From Verrucomicrobiota bacterium (GTDB lineage Bacteria; Verrucomicrobiota; Verrucomicrobiia; Chthoniobacterales; UBA6821): a stretch of 7,682 nt of DNA. The translations under genes were made by a program, and so were the position numbers. This document shows positions 1 to 4,800 of the stretch, in pieces (within the stretch, counting starts at the first letter, position 1; every line of letters starts with the position of its first letter). The stretch is taken from positions 1 to 7,682 of the forward strand of contig VHCR01000060.1 in the NCBI GenBank assembly GCA_016871655.1, read 5' to 3'. The notes beneath the pieces were generated by a model. That model saw only the letters and a program-made list of their open reading frames with translations, did no database searches and was not told the origin of the DNA.

Positions 1-50
1 GTACTGAAATCAAAAAGACCTGAGGAAACCAATTTACAGACGAATTGTTG

Positions 51-75
51 CACTACCCGCGTTCGCGAGGATGAC
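51..75. repeat. Short GC-rich hairpin, possible dispersed repeat copy
   Basis: The core at 57-70 can fold as CCGCG-loop-CGAGG with a TTCG loop and one G·A mismatch. Its reverse complement begins GTCATCCTCGCG, which resembles the small dispersed hairpin repeats (GTCATcCCCGCGaa type) known from several Gram-negative genomes. That resemblance is from memory and not tested. It is distinctly more GC-rich than the surrounding AT-rich sequence. No gene was recognised in 1-224. Confidence 0.3.
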
Positions 76-122
76 AGTTGGGGGTGTAGCGATGGTTAAT
101 TTTGAAAATCGATCATTATTCT

Positions 123-149
123 TTCTGTGTTGAAACAGAGTTTTTTTTT
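123..149 (+). terminator. Weak rho-independent terminator, plus strand
   Basis: A five-base-pair stem TCTGT/ACAGA (124-128 with 135-139), extended by a T·G pair, has a six-base loop and is followed at once by nine T residues (141-149). The stem is short and AT-leaning, so strength is doubtful. It would terminate a plus-strand gene lying to the left of the window, converging on the minus-strand genes that end at 225. No matching T-tract was seen for the minus-strand direction. Confidence 0.4.
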
Positions 150-224
150 AAGATCGCTCATCTGAACGAATACAGCTCCCAAAATTCCTGCGCTTCATAG
201 TCTAGCTAATTCATGAAGATGGTA

Positions 225-470
225 TTATTGGATCTGTCGTTGAGTTTTGGTGGGATCCTTTTTTTTCTTCGCTGCTAATTCTGCTGGAAGTTGGGAATTT
301 TCTGCAGCTTTAGCTTGAGCACCAGCTCGTGATGCAGCTCGTGCTTCTCCTCGGGCGAATATTCTAGGGATTCTGCTGCTTGCAGCATGGGGTGCATGAG
401 TTGTTGTCTGTGCTAACACCGAAAACATTGTAAAAAAAGTAGGAAGCAGGAAGAGGATGGTTTTTTTCAT
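225..470 (-). CDS. Small secreted, basic alanine-rich protein of unknown function
   Basis: This 81-residue protein is not recognised. Residues 1-20 form a classic Sec signal peptide: MKK, a hydrophobic core rich in Leu and Phe, then a VLA-Q type cleavage site near residue 20. The mature part is about 61 residues, strongly basic and rich in Ala, Arg, Lys and Gln, with a KKKK run near residues 68-71; it has no cysteine and no obvious fold. It would act in the periplasm or outside the cell. The start codon at 468-470 has only a poor AAGA-like motif upstream. It lies 75 bases downstream of the alkaline-phosphatase-like gene on the same strand and may share its transcript; the gap is very AT-rich. 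A real signal peptide supports a real gene, but the small size leaves some doubt. Function is unknown. Confidence 0.6.
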   Translation of the reverse strand: MKKTILFLLPTFFTMFSVLAQTTTHAPHAASSRIPRIFARGEARAASRAGAQAKAAENSQLPAELAAKKKKDPTKTQRQIQ

Positions 471-545
471 GGTTCTTGGTTTTGAATATGGAGTTGATTT
501 TTGAAGTGTTTTTTAAAAATAAAACAATAAAAAGAAAAAAATTTT

Positions 546-1793
546 CTACAACTGCTTCTTAATTACTTCATGCACAGTCGTCAGATCGATAAAACCGTGG
601 ATCTGCTCAGAGCCAGGACCCATGCCAAGCGTGATGGTGTCGGTAGCGATGCCAAATGTGTTGGGAGTGTTAAAAGAACTTGGTTCCGCAAGGATGCTGT
701 TGTTTTCTTTATTGGCATCGGAAGAGGCATTATGACCTGGACCTGAGGACCAGGTCAGCGAAGGAGCTCCTTGGGCATTTACGCCGAGGACAGCCACGCC
801 TTTGTCATTGCGGAAAGGAGTTCCATTCATGCGCAAACCTCCGAGATTTTGCTTTCCAGCGATAACGAGGAGAGCGTTGGGACCAGTATATTGACGGGCG
901 GCAGCGATGGCTTGATCAAATTGAAGGATCTCATGAAATAATTGTTCTCCTTTGTTGAGAGCGGCTGCTTTTGCGATGAGGGCATCATCAACGATCAGCA
1001 GATAGCCATGTCGCGAGTGTTGCAAGCGTTGGATTGATTGCTTGACTAGATCTGCAAGAGAAGGTTGGGGGCTCTCAACCTTCGAAGCATCATAAAATGC
1101 AAAGTCCTCTTCTGCAAAAAGAGCCAAGGTCGGAGAAGATTTCCAAGATGGGAGTGCATTCCATTCCTCCAAATTTTTTGCGACATTGTATCCCTTGGCG
1201 CTCAGTTGTTCTAAAAGAGGGTGTTCAGGAGGAGTATTCTTTTTTTCAGGATGAGGAGAAAAATATTTTCTTCCTCCTCCAATTAACAAATCGATGGGAG
1301 CATGCGTTAAGAGCTGAGCAGCCGTGGCGGTTTGATCTTGAGGGCTGAGTGATTTTGCAAAAAAAGCTGCGGCTGATTCGCCCGTAAGTGATCCGGTGGA
1401 AAGAAGACCGACGGCGCGATTTTTGGAAGCTGCTTCTTCGATAAGGCTTACGAGTGGTTTTCCGTTTACGTCGATAGCAAGACTCTGATGGTTGACGCGT
1501 TCGCCTGTTGCCAACGCGGTGGCTGCAGAGGCCGTATCGGGTACCGCAAAGTCATTTCCATAAGTTCGCGTGAGGGCTAAATTAGGAAACTCTTCCAGTG
1601 CTAAGCGATTGTCAGCGCCGCCGTCATAGAGGCGTGTTGCGGTAAGCATGCTAGGCGACATGCCATCACCAACAAAAAGAATGATCGCGAATGGTTTTTG
1701 AGAAGCGCTATTCCAAAAGTAGGTCGCGCCAATTGCGATAAAAAGCAAGAAGCAGCTGAGGGCGATTAATCGATTGCGGATTTTGATGCTCAT
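546..1793 (-). CDS. Membrane-anchored alkaline phosphatase homologue with degenerate active site
   Basis: A 415-residue protein of the PhoA-type alkaline phosphatase family. Residues 9-28 form one N-terminal membrane segment or uncleaved signal, placing the domain in the periplasm. Family landmarks in order are FVGDGMS (40-46; Asp43 matches metal ligand D51 of E. coli PhoA), PDTASAATALATG (85-97; nucleophile region), IDLLIGGGRKYF (167-178), FDQAIAAA (292-299), GPGHNAS (351-357; His354 matches H412) and FIDLTTVHEVI near the C-terminus. Several catalytic positions are altered. The nucleophile S102 is Thr87. The positions of D327 and H331 are Ala274 and Ala278, and the usual ADHE motif (D369/H370) reads AGKQ at 312-315. 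Phosphatase activity is therefore doubtful, although the frame is intact. Length is near normal. No Shine-Dalgarno motif precedes the ATG at 1791-1793. The downstream small secreted gene may be co-transcribed. Family assignment is firm; a catalytic role is not. Confidence 0.85.
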   Translation of the reverse strand: MSIKIRNRLIALSCFLLFIAIGATYFWNSASQKPFAIILFVGDGMSPSMLTATRLYDGGADNRLALEEFPNLALTRTYGNDFAVPDTASAATALATGERVNHQSLAIDVNGKPLVSLIEEAASKNRAVGLLSTGSLTGESAAAFFAKSLSPQDQTATAAQLLTHAPIDLLIGGGRKYFSPHPEKKNTPPEHPLLEQLSAKGYNVAKNLEEWNALPSWKSSPTLALFAEEDFAFYDASKVESPQPSLADLVKQSIQRLQHSRHGYLLIVDDALIAKAAALNKGEQLFHEILQFDQAIAAARQYTGPNALLVIAGKQNLGGLRMNGTPFRNDKGVAVLGVNAQGAPSLTWSSGPGHNASSDANKENNSILAEPSSFNTPNTFGIATDTITLGMGPGSEQIHGFIDLTTVHEVIKKQL

Positions 1794-1798
1794 AAAAA

Positions 1799-1826
1799 GC
1801 TGGAGGCTGTATGCTGGAGGCTAAAA
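1799..1826. repeat. Four-unit heptamer tract upstream of the phosphatase-like gene
   Basis: Four consecutive 7-base units all begin GCT; units 1 and 3 are identical (GCTGGAG), and units 2 and 4 are diverged (GCTGTAT, GCTAAAA). The tract sits 6-33 bases upstream of the start codon of the minus-strand phosphatase-like gene, within its untranslated leader. The 7-base period matches that of the tract in the rpoN leader, although the unit differs. Confidence 0.55.
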
Positions 1827-1835
1827 GAAAAATTT

Positions 1836-1848
1836 ACAGGGATGGAAG
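1836..1848 (+). repeat. Partial copy of the CAGGGATG repeat
   Basis: ACAGGGATGGAAG here is an exact inverted match to the repeat at the 3' end of rpoN (1970-1982 on the other strand). It is the first of three related copies in this 150-base gap, and it lacks the final GGGATAA half. Confidence 0.5.
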
Positions 1849-1866
1849 AAAAAAGAAAGAGATTTG

Positions 1867-1884
1867 CAGGGATGAAAGGGATAA
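1867..1884 (+). repeat. Full copy of the 18-base CAGGGATG repeat
   Basis: The copy reads CAGGGATGAAAGGGATAA. It matches 17 of 18 bases of the copy at 1964-1981 on the opposite strand. In RNA made in the rpoN direction the two arms pair along all 18 bases, with a single G·U pair, enclosing a 79-base loop. A T-rich stretch (TTTCTTTTTTC) follows this arm on the minus strand, so the structure could stabilise or end the rpoN transcript; that role is inferred. Confidence 0.6.
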
Positions 1885-1963
1885 GAGAAAAAATCTTTCC
1901 GCCATTTCAGACCAGCAAATTTTAATGCTAATTTTTAAAAGATATTTCATTTCAAGAAATTTT

Positions 1964-1981
1964 TTATCCCTTCCATCCCTG
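1964..1981 (-). repeat. CAGGGATG repeat forming the rpoN 3' end
   Basis: On the minus strand this copy reads CAGGGATGGAAGGGATAA. It encodes the terminal Q-G-W-K-G of sigma-54 and its TAA stop, downstream of the RpoN box. It is the inverted partner of the copy at 1867-1884. Confidence 0.6.
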
Positions 1982-3301
1982 TGAATTCATTCCTCTCTCC
2001 CTCCTCAAATTCTTCGGTAAGATCTTAAGCTGATCGCGGTAGTTCGCAATCGTACGGCGTGCAACGGAGATGCCTTGAGCTTGCAGTTGTTCGACGATTT
2101 CTTGATCACTGAGCGGATGCTGCTTGTTTTCTTGATCGATGAGTTGTTGCAAGGCCTGCTTAATCGTCTCGTTGCTAACGGCGGTTCCATCTTCTTTTTC
2201 AAGTCCTGTTGTGAAAAAATATTTCCAAGGAAAAAGTCCACGTGGAGTCTCCATATATTTTCCAGCAACAGCGCGGCTGATCGTTGTGGGATGGAGGTCG
2301 AGCTTCTCTGCAACTTCGGCCATGGTAATGGGAGTTAGCTCTCCTGTTTGGAAAAAAGCATGTTGGCGTCGTATGATTTCACGAGCAACGGAGAGTAACG
2401 TTTTTTGCCGTTGATCTACATGGGTGAGGAATTGTTTTCCTTGGCGAATTTTTTCGCGCAAGTAATGGTGGAGTTCCTGATTCTCGACTTCTGTAGAAAG
2501 AATTTCTTTATACTGATCGTTAAGGCGCAAACGAGGCAGGACTTCTTCGTTGGCGCGCACGATCAAATCTTCCCCATCAGCAACTACGATGACATCAGGA
2601 ATGATCTCTGGATTATCGATGGGGCCATAAGCTCGACCTGGATGAGGCTCCAAGCTCGCAATGAGCTTGTGAGCTTGGAGAACTTCTTCTAAAGAAACAT
2701 GGAGTGCTATAGCAATTTCTTCGTAGTGATGATGACCAAGTTCGAGTAAGTAATTTTTGACGATACGATGAGCTAGTGAGCTTCCTTTTCCTTTTCGTTC
2801 GAGCTGCAATAAGAGGCATTCTTTGAGGTCTCGCGCTGCAACGCCAGGAGGATCAAGTTGCTGAATTTTAGCAACGACTTCCTCAACCGCTTGTTCGTTA
2901 GTTACGAGGAGAGTCGCGATTTCAGCATTCGTGGCGCGAAGGTAGCCAGTCTCATCTAAATTTCCGATAATGTACTGAGCAATCGGCAAATCTTTTTTTG
3001 AAAAGCCAGCAACTTGAGCTAAGAGAACATCTGCTAATGTTTCTATGGAACGTTGTGATTCCAAAAAATAACGCCGTCGTTCTTCTGCTTCACGAGGATC
3101 GTCGTAGGGTGAAAGTTCTTTTTCTGAGGAGGGCGAAATTTCCTGCTTTCCGAAAAATTCTTCTTCCAACATCGGATTCGCAATCAGCTCCTGGCCGACC
3201 CATTGCCGCAACTCCATCATCGGTGCCTGCAGCAATTTCAAACCTTGCTGCATTTGCGGCGAGAGAAGCTGCTGCTGCGAAAGTTTCGTGGAAAGCTGCA
3301 T
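1964..3301 (-). CDS. rpoN: RNA polymerase sigma-54 factor
   Basis: Sigma-54 directs RNA polymerase to -24/-12 promoters and needs an enhancer-binding ATPase to open them. The protein is 445 residues, slightly shorter than the usual 450-500. Residues 1-47 are the Gln/Leu-rich activator region (QQLLSPQMQQGLKLLQAP, ending NPMLEEE). An acidic linker follows at about 48-85, then the core-binding domain at about 90-300 with NLDETGY and LDPPGVAARDL. A helix-turn-helix lies at about 326-347, and the RpoN box ARRTIANYR at 414-422. The ATG at 3299-3301 is chosen because family homology begins here and AGGA lies 7 bases upstream. A start at 3523 would run the frame through a tRNA gene. The last seven residues and the stop codon come from a repeat copy. 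No enhancer-binding protein is encoded in the window. tRNA-Gln lies 45 bases upstream on the same strand. Confidence 0.95.
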   Translation of the reverse strand: MQLSTKLSQQQLLSPQMQQGLKLLQAPMMELRQWVGQELIANPMLEEEFFGKQEISPSSEKELSPYDDPREAEERRRYFLESQRSIETLADVLLAQVAGFSKKDLPIAQYIIGNLDETGYLRATNAEIATLLVTNEQAVEEVVAKIQQLDPPGVAARDLKECLLLQLERKGKGSSLAHRIVKNYLLELGHHHYEEIAIALHVSLEEVLQAHKLIASLEPHPGRAYGPIDNPEIIPDVIVVADGEDLIVRANEEVLPRLRLNDQYKEILSTEVENQELHHYLREKIRQGKQFLTHVDQRQKTLLSVAREIIRRQHAFFQTGELTPITMAEVAEKLDLHPTTISRAVAGKYMETPRGLFPWKYFFTTGLEKEDGTAVSNETIKQALQQLIDQENKQHPLSDQEIVEQLQAQGISVARRTIANYRDQLKILPKNLRRERGMNSQGWKG

Positions 3302-3306
3302 TTGTA

Positions 3307-3341
3307 GATCCTGTGACCTGTTCCTTGTAACCTGCAACCTG
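3307..3341 (-). repeat. Five-unit heptanucleotide tract in the rpoN leader
   Basis: Read on the minus strand, five exact 7-base steps fill 35 of the 45 bases between tRNA-Gln and rpoN. Four units begin CAGG (for example CAGGTTG and CAGGTCA); the third is diverged (CAAGGAA). The last unit, CAGGATC, contains the ribosome-binding AGGA. A change in unit number would alter leader length without touching the reading frame. Confidence 0.7.
3309..3312 (-). promoter_or_regulatory. Ribosome-binding site that fixes the rpoN start
   Basis: AGGA on the minus strand lies 7 bases before the ATG at 3299-3301. It is the only convincing Shine-Dalgarno motif in the window and supports the internal start over the longer frame. 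Confidence 0.6.
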
Positions 3342-3346
3342 TTTAG

Positions 3347-3420
3347 TGGCTGCCCCGCATGGACTCGAACCATGAATAATGCCTCCAAAGGGCACTGTGT
3401 TACCATTACACCACAGGGCA
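3347..3420 (-). tRNA. tRNA-Gln, anticodon TTG, CCA encoded
   Basis: This 74-base sequence folds into a complete cloverleaf. The acceptor stem is TGCCCTG/CGGGGCA with one T·G pair. The D arm is GTGT/ACAC around AATGGTA. The anticodon stem is GTGCC/GGCAT with loop CTTTGGA, giving anticodon TTG at 3386-3388. The T stem is CATGG/CCATG with loop TTCGAGT. The discriminator base is G and CCA is genomically encoded (3347-3349). The weak U1-A72 pair and G73 match known identity elements of bacterial tRNA-Gln. It decodes CAA and probably CAG through the modified U34. It lies directly upstream of rpoN on the same strand and is probably the first product of the same transcript. Confidence 0.95.
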
Positions 3421-3431
3421 AGAGGGGACTA

Positions 3432-3460
3432 AGTGTAGTAGCGAAAAACGAATGAGGCAA
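3432..3460 (-). promoter_or_regulatory. Candidate sigma-70-type promoter for tRNA-Gln/rpoN
   Basis: On the minus strand a -35-like TTGCCT (3455-3460) and a -10-like TACACT (3432-3437) are separated by exactly 17 bases. Each matches 4 of 6 consensus positions. Transcription would start near 3425, a few bases before the mature tRNA end at 3420. The discriminator region is C-rich (TAGTCCCC), a feature often linked to stringent control of stable-RNA promoters; that regulation is inferred. Confidence 0.45.
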
Positions 3461-3479
3461 TTTCTTTTTCAAAATTTCT

Positions 3480-3508
3480 TTGTGCTCTTTGTCTCCTTGA
3501 TGAATAAT
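3480..3508 (+). promoter_or_regulatory. Weak candidate promoter for mrp
   Basis: On the plus strand TTGTGC (3480-3485) and AATAAT (3503-3508) are 17 bases apart, matching 3 and 5 of 6 consensus positions. The start point would fall near 3515, giving a leader of only about 13 bases before the ATG at 3528, with no Shine-Dalgarno motif. The region is AT-rich, so a chance match is quite possible. Confidence 0.25.
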
Positions 3509-3527
3509 TTTCTTTTTCATCACAAAT

Positions 3528-4571
3528 ATGAGTTTTACCGAAGAGCAACTCCGTGCTGCGCTCAGCAGCGTTTCTTATCCAGGATTTCGACGCGATATTT
3601 TATCGTTTGGTTTAGTGAAAGAAGTAGCGGTCGATGGTCACGATGTCAAAGTTCAGCTGGTCCTCTCGACGAGTGACAGCAAAATTCCAGGGCAACTCCG
3701 TTCTGAGATCGAAAAAGCGCTCACTGCCGTTTCTGGTGTTGAAAAAGTGACCGTTCTCATCGATCTGCAAGCTCCTGTGGCTGCTCCCTCGGCTGGTCCG
3801 ATTCCTTTAGCAGGCATTCGGCATGTCATTGCCGTGGCCAGTGGAAAGGGAGGCGTTGGAAAGTCAACGGTTGCTGTCAATCTTGCGATCGCCTTGCAAC
3901 AAGCGGGAGCGGCGGTCGGACTCTGCGATTGCGATCTGTACGGCCCGAGCGTCGCATTGATGTGTGGCGCGAAGGAACGCCCAAGAGCCAATGAGCAAGA
4001 TCAGATTATTCCTGTCGAACGTCATGGAATCAAGTTAATGTCGATGGGACTCTTGCTCGAAGAAGAGGCGCCAGCAGTCTTGCGCGGGCCGATGGTGACG
4101 CGCTACACGCAGCAGTTTTTGCGACAGGTTGCATGGGGCCAACTCGATTATTTGATTTTAGATTTACCGCCGGGGACAGGAGACATCCAGCTGACGATCG
4201 TGCAGACGATTCCGTTGAGTGGCGCTATTCTTGTTACTACGCCGCAGGAAGTTGCTCTGCTCGACGTACGCAAGGCAGCCTCAATGTTTCAAAAAACGAA
4301 TGTTCCGATTTTAGGTATCGTCGAAAACATGAGTTATTTTATTTCTTCGGAAGACGGGAAGCATCATGCCATTTTTGGAACAGGGGGAGGAGCTCGCGAA
4401 GCGGAGCGCTTGGGTGTTCCGCTGCTCGGAGAAATTCCCATCGAACCAGCTATTGGACACTCTGGAGATGCTGGAGCTCCATTTTTAATAAGCTCTGTTT
4501 CGAGTGAGGCATCTTCCGTTTTGCGCAAAATTGCGAAACAATTCTCTGTAATAATTTCAGAAAAAAATTAG
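3528..4571 (+). CDS. mrp: Mrp/ApbC-type P-loop ATPase, Fe-S cluster carrier family
   Basis: This is a cytoplasmic ATPase of the Mrp/NBP35 (ParA-like) family, whose members bind and deliver iron-sulfur clusters. Residues 1-82 form an N-terminal DUF59/MIP18 domain, followed by an Ala/Pro linker. The ATPase domain starts at about 97: deviant Walker A GKGGVGKST (106-114), GLCDCDLYGPS (131-141), Walker B YLILDLPPGTGD (208-219), then VENMSYF (265-271) and IFGTGGG (282-288). The length of 347 residues is typical. The CxxC that many members carry just after ENMSYF is replaced by Ser-Ser-Glu-Asp (273-276), so cluster binding through that motif is not expected. Some lineages naturally lack it. The gene diverges from tRNA-Gln/rpoN, has no clear Shine-Dalgarno motif, and ends 9 bases before a MITE-like element. 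Family is certain; exact function is inferred. Confidence 0.93.
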   Translation: MSFTEEQLRAALSSVSYPGFRRDILSFGLVKEVAVDGHDVKVQLVLSTSDSKIPGQLRSEIEKALTAVSGVEKVTVLIDLQAPVAAPSAGPIPLAGIRHVIAVASGKGGVGKSTVAVNLAIALQQAGAAVGLCDCDLYGPSVALMCGAKERPRANEQDQIIPVERHGIKLMSMGLLLEEEAPAVLRGPMVTRYTQQFLRQVAWGQLDYLILDLPPGTGDIQLTIVQTIPLSGAILVTTPQEVALLDVRKAASMFQKTNVPILGIVENMSYFISSEDGKHHAIFGTGGGAREAERLGVPLLGEIPIEPAIGHSGDAGAPFLISSVSSEASSVLRKIAKQFSVIISEKN

Positions 4572-4580
4572 AGCATATTA

Positions 4581-4721
4581 GAGGGTGTCTTGAAAATAGA
4601 TAAAATTGATGCAGTACAAGGAGCGAGAAGCAGAGCCGAGGAGTGTATAAGTAATACTCGACGAAGGCGAGCATCACAGCGACGCAGTAATGCGCGATTT
4701 TAGCTTTTTCAAGACACCCTC
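4581..4721. mobile_element. MITE-like non-coding element with 16-bp terminal inverted repeats
   Basis: The ends are perfect inverted repeats: GAGGGTGTCTTGAAAA at 4581-4596 and its complement at 4706-4721. Weaker symmetry reaches about 38 bases inward (shared TAAAAT, then similar GCAGTAC/GCATTAC blocks). The element is flanked by TTA on both sides (4578-4580 and 4722-4724), consistent with a 3-bp target duplication such as the TNA sites of some IS5-family elements. The 141-bp length leaves no room for a transposase; short frames inside it look spurious. The interior has a small hairpin around 4645-4665. It follows the mrp stop by 9 bases, so the folded RNA could mark the end of that transcript. 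Confidence 0.65.
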
Positions 4722-4762
4722 TTATAGTGTATTAAATTGAAAAGGGCACGCGATAAGCTTGC

Positions 4763-4776
4763 TTAGAGCGCTCTAA
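4763..4776. promoter_or_regulatory. Perfect 14-bp palindrome upstream of serA, possible operator
   Basis: TTAGAGCGCTCTAA is a perfect palindrome ending 24 bases before the serA start codon. Position and symmetry suit a dimeric regulator site, but no regulator is identified and no strong -35/-10 pair surrounds it. It is followed by five A residues in all, not a T-tract, so it is not a plus-strand terminator. Confidence 0.3.
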
Positions 4777-4800
4777 AAACAGCCACAACCTTCTTCCTTT

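Noticed and set aside
471..545. Terminator between the phosphatase-like gene and the small secreted gene
   Set aside because: The gap is AT-rich with only a weak A/T-only hairpin (AGAAAA/TTTTTCT); no credible GC-containing stem was seen.
1964..3301. A frameshift or truncation in rpoN because of the repeat at its end
   Set aside because: The RpoN box and about 15 following residues are intact, so the repeat only adds or replaces the extreme tail.
3307..3341. CRISPR-like array
   Set aside because: The units are contiguous 7-mers without spacers, so this is a short tandem tract, not a CRISPR.
3302..3523. N-terminal 74-codon extension of the sigma-54 frame
   Set aside because: It translates across the tRNA-Gln gene and the heptamer leader, shows no sigma-54 homology, and has a better start downstream with AGGA.
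4450..4677. 75-residue minus-strand frame overlapping the end of mrp and the inverted-repeat element
   Set aside because: It is antisense to mrp and made from the MITE-like repeat; such frames are recurrent artefacts of repeat copies.
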